DNA of 64,000 nucleotides, taken from the NCBI RefSeq assembly GCF_000621205.1, contig NZ_KK211229.1, forward strand, positions 81,807-145,806, in the 5' to 3' direction. Numbering within the stretch: the stretch's first letter is position 1; every line of letters starts with the position of its first letter. Under the pieces are notes generated by a model. It was given only the letters and a program-made list of their open reading frames with translations, did no database searches and was not told the origin of the DNA. This stretch comes from Halotalea alkalilenta DSM 17697 (lineage in GTDB: Bacteria > Pseudomonadota > Gammaproteobacteria > Pseudomonadales > Halomonadaceae). Positions 35,321 to 43,610 of this stretch are shown piece by piece. The translations under genes and the position numbers were made by a program.

Positions 35321-36892
35321 ATGAGCAAGCCTACGATACGTGATCGTCGCCACTTCCTCGCCGGTGCCACGGCGCTGTCCGCCGCGGCGATGCTGCCCTG
35401 GTCCGGCTCGCTGTGGGCGGCGGCCGAAGCGACCCGCGGTGGCCGGCTCAGGATCAGCGTCGATCAGGCGGTGAATGTGCTCAACCCGCTGATAGCACGA
35501 GTGAATCCCGAGTATCTGGTGGCTGAACTGCTCTACAGCGGGTTGACCCGGCTCTCCGCCGGGATGGACGCGGAGCCGGACCTGGCTGAATCCTGGCAGG
35601 CCAACGCTGCGCTCACCGAGTGGACCTTCCGGCTTCGCGAAGGGGTGGTGTTCCACGATGGCAGCGCCTGCACCGCCGAGGACGCTGCGGCGAGCCTGCG
35701 TGCGATCCTCGATCCGGCCAATGCGGCACCCGGCAGGCGCAACATCGGCCCGATCATCGCGATCGAGGTGCCGGATCCTCATACCCTGGTACTGCGTACC
35801 GACCAACCGTTCGCCGATCTGCCGGTAACCCTGACCCATCCCACCGCCAAGGTGGTGCCGCGGACGATAGCCGAACAGGGGCTGGAGCGGCTCGCTCGCG
35901 AAGCGATCGGTTGCGGCCCCTTCGTACTCGAGCGCTTCGAGCCGGAGCGCCAGGTGGTGGTCAGCCGCAACCCGCGCTACTACGACGCCGAACGGCCTTA
36001 TCTCGAGGGTGTCGAGGTGCGCGTCTATCCGGACCCCACCGCGGAGGGCTCGGCATTGATCGCTGGCGACATCGACATGATGCTCTCCACCCAAGCCACC
36101 GAGTACGAGCGGCTGGCCCACGCCGCTGGGGTGAAGGCCCTGCGCGTCCCTTCCGGACAGTTCCTCAACATCAACATGGCCTGCGACCGCGCGCCCTTCG
36201 ACGACCCGCGGGTGCGCCAGGCGCTGGCGCTGTGTATCGATCGTGCGGCGATGGTCGACTTCGTCGCCGAGGGCTATGGCGCTCCCGGGCAGGATACGCC
36301 GGTCAGCCCCGCTTACCGCTACTACGCCGAGCAGCCGCCGAAAGCGGTCGATATCGAGCGGGCGAGGGAGTTGCTCGCCGAGGCTGGGCATGGCGATGGG
36401 CTCGATCTGACCCTGGTCGCTTCCGATACTCCCTCCACCCGTACCCAGCTTGCCATCGCGGTGCGCGAAATGGCGGCTCCGGCGGGCTTTCGCATCACCG
36501 TCGAGACCATGGCGAACAGCACCTATCTCGAACAGGTGTGGCAGAAGGGCAGCTTCTACATCGGCTTCTACAACATGCAGCCGACGGTGGATGCGCTGTT
36601 CAGTTTGCTCTACGTCAGCGACGCGGCGTGGAACGAGACCCGCTGGAACGATGCCGAGTTCGATCGACTCGTCGCCCAGGCGCGCAGCAGCGCCGACGAC
36701 GCCGAACGCACCAAGCTCTACGCCCAGGCGCAGCAAGCGATGCATGATCAGGTGCCTTCAGTGATCCCGGTGTTCTTCGACCTGCTTTCGGCGCAGCGCA
36801 GCTATGTACTCGGCTACGCGCTCAATCCTCGCGGCGCGGTGTTTCAACTCGATCGGGTCTGGTTCGGTGCAGGCGCACCGCAGCGTGGCTGA
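35321..36892 (+). CDS. Peptide/opine-type ABC transporter solute-binding protein (family 5, Tat signal)
   Basis: A 523-residue binding protein. The start at 35321 is chosen because CGGAGA lies 7 bases upstream; an ATG two codons earlier is possible. The N-terminus has a twin-arginine motif (DRRHFLAGATALSAAAMLPW) and cleaves near WAAAEA. The mature protein shows SBP-family-5 landmarks: VNPEYLVAELLYSGLTRLS, LAESWQANAALTEWTFRLRE, GVVFHDGS and a central DPTAEGSALIAGDIDMM. It captures peptide-like substrates in the periplasm for the permeases encoded next. Confidence 0.92.
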   Translation: MSKPTIRDRRHFLAGATALSAAAMLPWSGSLWAAAEATRGGRLRISVDQAVNVLNPLIARVNPEYLVAELLYSGLTRLSAGMDAEPDLAESWQANAALTEWTFRLREGVVFHDGSACTAEDAAASLRAILDPANAAPGRRNIGPIIAIEVPDPHTLVLRTDQPFADLPVTLTHPTAKVVPRTIAEQGLERLAREAIGCGPFVLERFEPERQVVVSRNPRYYDAERPYLEGVEVRVYPDPTAEGSALIAGDIDMMLSTQATEYERLAHAAGVKALRVPSGQFLNINMACDRAPFDDPRVRQALALCIDRAAMVDFVAEGYGAPGQDTPVSPAYRYYAEQPPKAVDIERARELLAEAGHGDGLDLTLVASDTPSTRTQLAIAVREMAAPAGFRITVETMANSTYLEQVWQKGSFYIGFYNMQPTVDALFSLLYVSDAAWNETRWNDAEFDRLVAQARSSADDAERTKLYAQAQQAMHDQVPSVIPVFFDLLSAQRSYVLGYALNPRGAVFQLDRVWFGAGAPQRG

Positions 36893-36925
36893 GTCGCTCG
36901 ACGACCGGTCCAGGGGAGAACGGCG

Positions 36926-37873
36926 ATGACGCCTGCCTATCTGCTCAAACGATTGCTGATGGTGGCCTACACCCTGCTGGTCGTGTCGCTGCTGGTATTC
37001 GGCATAACCCAACTGCTGCCCGCCGATGCCGCCGTGACCATCCTTGGCCAGAGCGCGACGCCGGAAGCGCTGGAGGCGCTGCGCACGCGGCTAGGGCTCG
37101 ATCAGCCGGCTTGGTGGCAGTACGCGCAGTGGCTGGGTGGCGTGGTGCAGGGGGATTTCGGCACCTCGATGCGCAATGGCCTGCCGGTAGGAGGGACCCT
37201 TGCCGAGGCGCTCGGCCGCTCGCTGGTGCTGGCCGCTTGCTCGCTCGCGCTGATGCTGATGGTCGCCATACCGCTCGGCGTCGTTGCCGCGGTGAGGCGG
37301 GGGCGGCCCAGCGACCTGGTGGTCAGCGCGCTCTCCTACGTCGGCGTGTCGCTGCCGGAGTTCGTCACCGCGACTTTGCTGTTGCTGCTGTTCGCAGACG
37401 TCTGGAACCTGCTGCCAGCGACCGGCTACGTGTCGCTCAGCGAGGACTTCGTCGGCGGTGTGCGCCATCTGATCCTGCCGACGCTGACCGTATCGCTGAT
37501 CATGGTGGCCCACGTCTCGCGCATGGTGCGCTCGGAGCTGGTCGACGTGCTCCACACCGATTACATCCGTGCCGCCCGGCTCAAGGGCCTGTCGAGGCGG
37601 CGGGTGCTGTTGCGCCATGCGTTGCGCAACGGCCTGCTGCCGACCATCACCATCGTCGCCCTGGATATCGGCTATCTGCTTGGCGGCATCGTGGTGGTCG
37701 AGGAGATCTTCGCCATCCCCGGTATCGGGCGCGAGCTGATCAGCGCGGTCAATGCCCGCGACCTGCCGGTGATCCAGGCCGGGGTGATGATCCTCGCTGC
37801 CACCTACTGCCTGGTCAATTTCCTCGCCGACCTCGCCTATGCCTATCTAGATCGCCGGATCCAATATGCCTGA
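36926..37873 (+). CDS. ABC transporter permease, DppB-like
   Basis: A 315-residue inner-membrane protein with about six membrane segments, starting YLLKRLLMVAYTLLVVSLLV. The ABC-interaction EAA loop is YIRAARLKGLSRRRVLLRHA, followed by LRNGLLPTITIVALDIGYLL and the typical C-terminal GIVVVEEIFAIPGIGRELIS. It pairs with the next permease, which it overlaps by 8 bases. AGGGGAGAA precedes the start. Confidence 0.94.
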   Translation: MTPAYLLKRLLMVAYTLLVVSLLVFGITQLLPADAAVTILGQSATPEALEALRTRLGLDQPAWWQYAQWLGGVVQGDFGTSMRNGLPVGGTLAEALGRSLVLAACSLALMLMVAIPLGVVAAVRRGRPSDLVVSALSYVGVSLPEFVTATLLLLLFADVWNLLPATGYVSLSEDFVGGVRHLILPTLTVSLIMVAHVSRMVRSELVDVLHTDYIRAARLKGLSRRRVLLRHALRNGLLPTITIVALDIGYLLGGIVVVEEIFAIPGIGRELISAVNARDLPVIQAGVMILAATYCLVNFLADLAYAYLDRRIQYA

Positions 37874-38699
37874 TTCGCTCAAGCGCCTGCTGCGCTCCCC
37901 TCAGGGAATGATCGGCGCGGTAATCCTGCTGGCCTGCCTGGTGTTGGTACTGCTCGGGCCTTGGCTCGCACCCTATGACCATCAAGCCCTGTCGATCACC
38001 GAGCGCTACCGGCCGCCGGGGGCGGAGCACTGGCTGGGCACCGACCAGCTCGGCCGCGATATCGCCAGCCGCATCCTGGTCGGTGCCCGGGCGACGATCC
38101 TGCTCTCGCTGCTGGCCACCGGACTCGCGATGCTGATCGGCGCGATGCTCGGCACCGCCTGCGCCTACCTCGGCGGTCGCTTCGACGAGGTGATGATGCG
38201 CACGATGGACGCGCTGATGTCGATTCCGAGCCTGCTCTTCGCCCTGCTGATCGTCAGTACTCTGGGTAAGAGTGGTATGAATGCGGTGCTGGCGATCACC
38301 GTCTCGTTCATTCCCGGCATGGTGCGCATCGCTCGCTCGGTAGCGCTCGCGCAGCGGCGCCAGGATTACGTCGGCGCCGCCATCGCCCGAGGCGAATCGA
38401 GCCTGTGGATCGTGAGCCGTGAACTGCTGCCCAACATCGCCGCACCGATCATCGTCGAGGCCACCATCCGGGTCGCCTTCGCGATCATGCTGTTCGCTAC
38501 CCTCAGCTTCCTCGGCCTCGGTGCCCAGCCGCCGGCGCCCGAATGGGGCCTGATGGTCGCCGAGGCCCGGGGCTACTTCTTCCAGGCACCCTGGATGATG
38601 CTGATGCCGGGGCTTGCGATCGCGCTGGTAGCGATCGGCTTCAACCTGCTCGGAGACGGTCTGCGTGATGCACTCAACCCGAGGAGTGGCGAACGATGA
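37866..38699 (+). CDS. ABC transporter permease, DppC-like
   Basis: A 277-residue permease with a short cytoplasmic N-terminus, a first segment GMIGAVILLACLVLVLLGPW and the family marker WLGTDQLGRDIASRILVGAR. The EAA loop is QDYVGAAIARGESSLWIVSR, and the C-terminus has ATLSFLGLGAQPPAPEWGLM. It overlaps its upstream partner by 8 bases and the ATPase gene by 4, so translation is coupled. Confidence 0.94.
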   Translation: MPDSLKRLLRSPQGMIGAVILLACLVLVLLGPWLAPYDHQALSITERYRPPGAEHWLGTDQLGRDIASRILVGARATILLSLLATGLAMLIGAMLGTACAYLGGRFDEVMMRTMDALMSIPSLLFALLIVSTLGKSGMNAVLAITVSFIPGMVRIARSVALAQRRQDYVGAAIARGESSLWIVSRELLPNIAAPIIVEATIRVAFAIMLFATLSFLGLGAQPPAPEWGLMVAEARGYFFQAPWMMLMPGLAIALVAIGFNLLGDGLRDALNPRSGER

Positions 38700-40348
38700 C
38701 CGGCCCGGTGCTCGAGATCGAACGCTACACGCTGGATTACCAGACCGGCCGGAGCACGCTGCGGGTGCTCGACGACATCTCCCTCGATATCAGCGCCGGC
38801 GAGGTGGTCGGGCTGGTCGGCGAATCGGGCTCCGGCAAGAGCAGCCTGGCCTGGGCGATCATGCGCCATCTGGCCGGTAATGCACGCGAGCGCGGCGGGC
38901 AGCTGCGCCTCGATGGCGAGGACCTGCGTGGGCTCTCCTCTTCGCGACTCCAGGCGCTGCGCGGCAGCCGGCTGGCGATGATCTTCCAGGATCCCAGCGC
39001 GGCGCTGAATCCGACGCTTTCGATCGGCGAACAGGTCGCCGAGGTACTGGTTCGTCATCAGGGCTTGTCGTTACGCGAGGCCTGGGCGCGAGGCGTCGCG
39101 TTGCTCGGTGGCGTCGAGCTCAAGTCGCCGGAAGCGATGATGCGCCGCTATCCCCACGAGCTCTCGGGCGGCGAGAAGCAGCGCGTGCTGATCAGTACCG
39201 CCTTCGCCTGCCGTCCGCGCTGCTTGATCTTCGATGAGCCGACCACTGCACTGGATGTGATCAGCGCAGCGCAGATACTTGCGCTGTTCACCCGGCTGCG
39301 CGAGGAGACCGGGGTGTCCGCGCTGTACATCTCTCACGACCTGGCGCTGGTTTCGCGGGTCGCCGACCGGGTCGCGATCCTCGAACGCGGCCGGTTGGTC
39401 GAATCGGCGCCGGCGGCGACGATCTTCTCCGCGCCCGCCCATGAATACACCCGTCGGCTGGTCTCGGCGGTGCCTGACCCAGCGCGTCGACTGATCGACC
39501 AGCCGCCGGCGAGCGCGACCGCGTTGCTGGAGATCCACAAGCTCGGGGTGAGCTACGGCCGCCCCGGCTTCGTCGATCGCCTGTTCGGCCGTGCGAGCGA
39601 GACCACCCAGGCGCTGCGCGAGCTGACGATGACGCTCTCTCCCGCCGAGGTGGTGGGCGTGGTCGGGGAGTCGGGATCGGGAAAATCGTCGCTGGCAAAG
39701 GCGTTGGTCGGCCTGACCCCCTTTGCCGGCGAGATTCGCTTCGAGGGCCGCGTGCTTTCCAACGCGGCCGGCATGAATCGCGCCTACCGGCGCCAGGTGC
39801 AGATGGTTTTCCAGCATCCCGACGCCTCGCTCAATCCGCGCCAGCGGATCGGCGAACAGCTAGCCCGGCCATTGCGCCTCTATGGGCTGGCGCCGGGTGA
39901 AAGCGAGAAGCACGCGGTCGCCCGCTGGCTAGAGGAAGTGCGCTTGCCGGCCGAGTTCGCTTCTCGCTATCCGCACGAGCTATCCGGCGGCCAGAAACAG
40001 CGCGTGGCGATCGCCCGTGCCTTCGCCGCGCGCCCCGCGCTGGTGATCTGCGACGAGATCACTGCGGCACTCGACGTCTCGGTCCAGGCGACGGTGATCG
40101 AACTGCTGCTCGAGCTGCGCAAGCGCCACGGCACCGCCTATCTGTTCATCACCCACGATCTCAACCTGGTCCGCCAGATCGCACACCGGATCGCGGTGAT
40201 GTACCGCGGCGACCTGGTCGAGATGATCGACGCCGCTACCCTCGATGCGCGGGGCGCCTCGCATCCTTACACCCGCGCACTGCTCGAGGCGGTGCCTCGT
40301 CCGCTGCGCGGCCATCCGGCTCCATCCTCGCTCCAAGGCACGCCATGA
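38696..40348 (+). CDS. Fused DppD-DppF-type ABC ATPase
   Basis: A 550-residue protein carrying two complete nucleotide-binding domains. The first has Walker A GESGSGKSSLAW, signature LSGGEKQRVLIS and Walker B CLIFDEPTTALD. The second has GESGSGKSSLAKAL, LSGGQKQRVAIARAFA and LVICDEITAALDVS. In most peptide importers these are separate proteins (DppD, DppF). Both halves look active. It powers import through the preceding permeases. It overlaps both neighbours by 4 bases. Confidence 0.94.
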   Translation: MTGPVLEIERYTLDYQTGRSTLRVLDDISLDISAGEVVGLVGESGSGKSSLAWAIMRHLAGNARERGGQLRLDGEDLRGLSSSRLQALRGSRLAMIFQDPSAALNPTLSIGEQVAEVLVRHQGLSLREAWARGVALLGGVELKSPEAMMRRYPHELSGGEKQRVLISTAFACRPRCLIFDEPTTALDVISAAQILALFTRLREETGVSALYISHDLALVSRVADRVAILERGRLVESAPAATIFSAPAHEYTRRLVSAVPDPARRLIDQPPASATALLEIHKLGVSYGRPGFVDRLFGRASETTQALRELTMTLSPAEVVGVVGESGSGKSSLAKALVGLTPFAGEIRFEGRVLSNAAGMNRAYRRQVQMVFQHPDASLNPRQRIGEQLARPLRLYGLAPGESEKHAVARWLEEVRLPAEFASRYPHELSGGQKQRVAIARAFAARPALVICDEITAALDVSVQATVIELLLELRKRHGTAYLFITHDLNLVRQIAHRIAVMYRGDLVEMIDAATLDARGASHPYTRALLEAVPRPLRGHPAPSSLQGTP

Positions 40349-41562
40349 AACACGCATCGCTCCTCGCTCGCATCGATCCTGATTTCTGCCTCGACTTCCT
40401 CGCCCGTATGGTGCGCCACAAGAGCTACAGCGCCACCGACGGCGAGCGCGCCCTGGCCGAATACATGCACCTCCAGATGAGCGAGCTCGGCCTCGACAGC
40501 CGGTTGGTGCCGGTACCCGGCGAGCGCTTCAACGCGGTGGGCGTTTGGCGCGGCCAAGGCGGTGGACAGCGGCTGCTGTTCAACGGTCATCTCGATACCA
40601 ACCCGGTCACCGAAGGGTGGACCGTCGACCCTTGGGGCGGCGAGATCGATCGTGAGTTCATCTACGGCATCGGCGTGTCGAACATGAAGGCGGGCGACGC
40701 CGCCTACTTCTGCGCGGTGAAGACCCTGATCGACGCAGGCGTCCGGCTCAAGGGCGACGTCATCCTCACCTACGTGGTCGGCGAGCTGCAGGGCGGTATC
40801 GGCACCATCGCCGCGATCGAGCAAGGCGTGACGGCGGACTGCTTCATCAACTCCGAGCCGACCGATCTCCAAGCTCTGACCATGCATGCGGGATCGTTGA
40901 TGTTCAGTATCGAGCTGACCGGCGATACCCGCCATCTCTCCAAGCGCGAAGCCGCGGTGGACGCGCTGGGCGCTGCGGCCGCCCTGGTGCCGAGGATCAA
41001 TGCCATGCGCTTCTCCGGCGCGCGCAGCGAAGAGCATCTCAAGCTCAACCGTGGGCATGCCGGCAACCTGCACGCCGCACTGGGGCGTGAGTTCCATGAG
41101 TGGCGATCGCCGCAGGTCGCCGATTTCGCACGGATTCGCGGCTCGGCGCGCTTCGCGCCCGGGCAAGAGGTCGAAGGGGTGCTCGCCGATCTGCGCCGGC
41201 TGCTCGACGAGCTCGAGGCCGAGTATCCCGGGCTTCATACCGAGCTGATCAATGAAAGCGAGCGATTGCCGCTGATGCGGCCCTTCGAGGTCGACCGCGA
41301 TGCCGCGATCGTGCAGGCGGTGAATCAGGCCTATCGCCAAGTGCGTGGCAGCGAGCAGCCTACCGGAGTGTTCGCGCCGGCCTGCTTCTTCGGCACCGAT
41401 GCTGCCCATCTCTCCCACCTGCTCGGCATTCCAGGAGTGGTCTGCGGCCCTGGCGGTGAGTTCAACACCATGCCCGACGAGCGGGTACGCATCAGCGATT
41501 TTCTCGATATGGTGAGGATCTACCTGCTGGCGATCCTCGATATCTGCGAGCCGCTCGAATGA
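40345..41562 (+). CDS. M20-like protein with altered metal ligands
   Basis: A 405-residue protein with the M20 fold (ArgE/DapE-like N-terminus, LTGDTRHLSKREAAVDALGA dimerisation domain). Several ligands differ from active relatives: HLD in FNGHLDTNP is kept, but the bridging Asp of GRGxxDMKG is Asn113 (GIGVSNMKAG), the second Glu of the EE pair is Leu148 (VVGELQGG), and the C-terminal AHxPDE is NTMPDE. Glu147 and the EPT Glu (Glu171) remain. It may be an inactive or altered hydrolase, for example a binding or regulatory partner of the first M20 enzyme of the operon. Confidence 0.85.
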   Translation: MKHASLLARIDPDFCLDFLARMVRHKSYSATDGERALAEYMHLQMSELGLDSRLVPVPGERFNAVGVWRGQGGGQRLLFNGHLDTNPVTEGWTVDPWGGEIDREFIYGIGVSNMKAGDAAYFCAVKTLIDAGVRLKGDVILTYVVGELQGGIGTIAAIEQGVTADCFINSEPTDLQALTMHAGSLMFSIELTGDTRHLSKREAAVDALGAAAALVPRINAMRFSGARSEEHLKLNRGHAGNLHAALGREFHEWRSPQVADFARIRGSARFAPGQEVEGVLADLRRLLDELEAEYPGLHTELINESERLPLMRPFEVDRDAAIVQAVNQAYRQVRGSEQPTGVFAPACFFGTDAAHLSHLLGIPGVVCGPGGEFNTMPDERVRISDFLDMVRIYLLAILDICEPLE

Positions 41563-42686
41563 GTCCCGAGGAGAGCTCGCGCCGGGTCGCACTCGCGCGC
41601 GAGCGGATGCGTCTGGCCGGCGCAGAGCTACTGCTGGTCGACCACGGCGAACTGCTCGCCTGGCTGGGTGGGTTCACCTGCTCCGAGACGCGCTATCGCG
41701 CACTGCTGCTGCCGCTCGAGGGCGCGCCCTGGTGGGTGATCCGTGCGCTCGACACCGAACCCTGCAAGCGACAGAGTCCGATCAGCGAGATACACGCCTA
41801 TTCCGACGAGCGGGATCCATGGCAAGCGGTGGCGGACAGCCTGGCGATGCGCGGTTTGGAGCGAGCGCGCATCGCGGTCGACCCGGCCTCCTATGGCTTT
41901 ACCGTCGCGACCCAGCGTCGGCTGTCGGCGGCCCTGCCCGAGGCTCACTGGGTCGAGCTGGAGGGGCTGAGCGATGAACTGCGCCAGTGCAAATCGACCG
42001 AGGAGCTCGCGCTGCTGCGCCGCGCCGCGGCGATCGCCGACGATACCATGGCGCACCTCGCCGCGACCCTGCGCGAGGGCGAGCGAGTGCGCGACGTCGC
42101 GGCCCGGGCCGCGTATCGCTTTCTCGCCCTCGGCGCCGATAGCGGAGACACCGGGCCGATCTCCCTGGCCCGGGGCGACCAGGGCTTCCTTCACGCGCGA
42201 GGCCTCGATCAAGTGCTGGGCCGTGGCGACACGCTCCACGTCGAACTGATTCCCAAGGTGGGACGCTACAGCGCGCGGCTGATGAGGCCGATCGTGCTTG
42301 GTTCGCCCAGCGCCGCCCAGCGTCAGCTCGCCGAGCGCCTGGTGCGGCTGCAGGATCGACAGTTCGCTGCCATGGCGCCGGGGATCGAGGCGCGCGAGGT
42401 CGATGCGGTATTGCGCGATGCCATGCTCGCCGAGGGGTTGCGTGTTCGTTATGACAACGTGAGTGGCTACAGTCTCGGGCTCTATGCGCTGACCCCCAGG
42501 CTCAGCGACTTTTCCCGTTGCTTTCATCCCGCGGCGGACTGGCGATTGGAGGCCGGCATGGTGTTCCACATGTACGTCTCGGCGCAGGGGATGGCGTTCA
42601 GCGAGACGATCGCGGTCACCGCGACCGGCGTCGAGCGCCTCACACTGCTGCCGAGGCGCCTGCTGAGCATGGACGAGCAGGGCTAG
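41559..42686 (+). CDS. M24-family (pita-bread) hydrolase, creatinase/ectoine-hydrolase-like
   Basis: A 375-residue protein with the N-terminal creatinase domain (GAELLLVDHGELLAWLGGFT) and C-terminal pita-bread domain. Aminopeptidase metal ligands are largely missing: Asp to Glu229 (DTLHVELIPK) and Ala239 (GRYSARLMRP), the His of GHGxGL to Tyr304 (SGYSLGL), with only Glu349 (FSETIAV) kept. This pattern fits metal-free members such as creatinase or ectoine hydrolase (DoeA) better than Xaa-Pro peptidase. His212 (GFLHARG) could be the catalytic His. It is the last gene of the operon, overlapping the M20-like gene by 4 bases, and probably opens a C-N bond of the imported compound. Confidence 0.8.
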   Translation: MSPEESSRRVALARERMRLAGAELLLVDHGELLAWLGGFTCSETRYRALLLPLEGAPWWVIRALDTEPCKRQSPISEIHAYSDERDPWQAVADSLAMRGLERARIAVDPASYGFTVATQRRLSAALPEAHWVELEGLSDELRQCKSTEELALLRRAAAIADDTMAHLAATLREGERVRDVAARAAYRFLALGADSGDTGPISLARGDQGFLHARGLDQVLGRGDTLHVELIPKVGRYSARLMRPIVLGSPSAAQRQLAERLVRLQDRQFAAMAPGIEAREVDAVLRDAMLAEGLRVRYDNVSGYSLGLYALTPRLSDFSRCFHPAADWRLEAGMVFHMYVSAQGMAFSETIAVTATGVERLTLLPRRLLSMDEQG

Positions 42687-42700
42687 GCCTATGCCGGCCC

Positions 42701-43126
42701 TCAATCGCTCTGCGCGGTGATGGGTCTGAACAGATAGTCGACCGCGGCGAACACCTCGTCATCGCTGAGCGCGGCATTGCCACCGCGCGCCGGCATCCCA
42801 CCGGTGCCGTTGAGCGCATTGGCGTAGAGCGTCTCGACCCCCTGGTCGTACAGCCGCGCCAAGCGCTCGATGTTACCGCGCTGCGGCCCCCGGCCGCTTT
42901 CATGGCATCCGGCGCAGTTGGCGTCGAAGATCGCCTCGCCATCGGGCTGCGCCGCCTGGAGGTGGAACGCCAGGATCAAACCCAGCAGCGCGGCCAGCGC
43001 GAACGGCAGGCTCCAGGCGAGCCGCCACAGGCCCTGGCGTTGCCTCATCGATGGTGAAGCCCTCACCCTGAAGCGGCGGGGATGAGGAGAAGTGCGTAAC
43101 GGCCGGGAAGCGGAGCGCAGTGCCAT
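42701..43126 (-). CDS. Mono-heme c-type cytochrome, membrane-anchored
   Basis: A 141-residue protein. The start at 43126 is chosen because GAGGAGG lies five bases upstream; the ATG at 43048 has only a weak site. After a basic N-terminal tail comes a hydrophobic segment (LAWSLPFALAALLGLILAFH) that acts as signal or anchor, then the heme motif CAGCH in FDANCAGCHESGRGP and an axial Met in GTGGMPARGGN. The fold fits the cytochrome c5/c555-type electron carriers of the periplasm. It converges with the M24 gene (14-base gap). Confidence 0.88.
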   Translation of the reverse strand: MALRSASRPLRTSPHPRRFRVRASPSMRQRQGLWRLAWSLPFALAALLGLILAFHLQAAQPDGEAIFDANCAGCHESGRGPQRGNIERLARLYDQGVETLYANALNGTGGMPARGGNAALSDDEVFAAVDYLFRPITAQSD

Positions 43127-43239
43127 GCTAACCTCCTCGAGGAGTGAACCCCCGGTATCGTTATCGATTAGAGTCACACTTGGGAGTCGACGCCAAATCG
43201 ACCCTGTTCTCAGCGTAGCCCGGCCTGCGCGGAAGGATG

Positions 43240-43297
43240 GGTTATCCACAGCTGGTCGTAAGCTCGGCTGCGCAAAAGGGCTGTGGATAACCTTTTT
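43240..43297. promoter_or_regulatory. Inverted pair of perfect DnaA boxes forming a stem with T5
   Basis: GGTTATCCACAGC (43240-43252) and GCTGTGGATAACC (43280-43292) are perfect 13-base arms separated by 27 bases, followed by TTTTT (43293-43297). Each arm contains TTATCCACA, the consensus DnaA box. The site lies in the 258-base gap upstream of the cytochrome c gene and before tRNA-Arg. It may be a DnaA-binding site, a terminator, or both. Confidence 0.6.
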
Positions 43298-43384
43298 CGA
43301 GCGCCTCCCGCCGAGATCAACGAGGTAGACAGACGCGCCCGCACCACGTACTATAACGCGCTGTTTCCAGTTGGAAACGTATGT

Positions 43385-43461
43385 GCGCCTGTAGCTCAGC
43401 TGGATAGAGTACTGCCCTCCGAAGGCAGGGGTCGTGAGTTCGAATCTCGCCAGGCGCGCCA
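43385..43461 (+). tRNA. tRNA-Arg (anticodon CCG)
   Basis: A 77-base cloverleaf: acceptor GCGCCTG (43385-43391) pairs with CAGGCGC (43451-43457), D arm TAGCTCAGCTGGATAGAG, anticodon stem-loop CTGCC-CTCCGAA-GGCAG giving CCG, and T loop GAGTTCGAATCTC. The 3' CCA (43459-43461) is encoded. It reads CGG codons, which are frequent in this G+C-rich genome. It stands alone and is followed by a terminator and then the ATPase-nuclease pair. Confidence 0.97.
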
Positions 43462-43468
43462 AAATTCC

Positions 43469-43506
43469 AAACGCCCTCTCATGGTTATCCACGAAAGGGC
43501 GTTTTT
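43469..43506 (+). terminator. Rho-independent terminator of tRNA-Arg
   Basis: AAACGCCCT (43469-43477) pairs with AGGGCGTTT (43496-43504), and the T run continues to 43506. It begins 8 bases after the tRNA CCA. The loop is 18 bases and contains a DnaA-box-like TTATCCACG. Confidence 0.88.
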
Positions 43507-43610
43507 CGTCTCCGAGGCATCCGAGGAAAAGTTGGCACGTTTTTCTAATCCCCCTACACTAGTTCGCGCTGACATTCACACACGACGCTGCAGTCGTTAG
43601 AGGGTGAGCA

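Noticed and set aside
34991-36745. Long minus-strand open frame (about 584 codons)
   Set aside because: It is antisense to the M20 and solute-binding-protein genes, which form a clear operon.
43240-43297. Replication origin
   Set aside because: Only two DnaA boxes, no AT-rich unwinding region and no dnaA, dnaN or gyrB nearby.
43127-43492. N-terminal extension of the cytochrome c frame to 43492
   Set aside because: It would run across the DnaA-box stem and the tRNA-Arg gene; a strong ribosome-binding site places the start at 43126.
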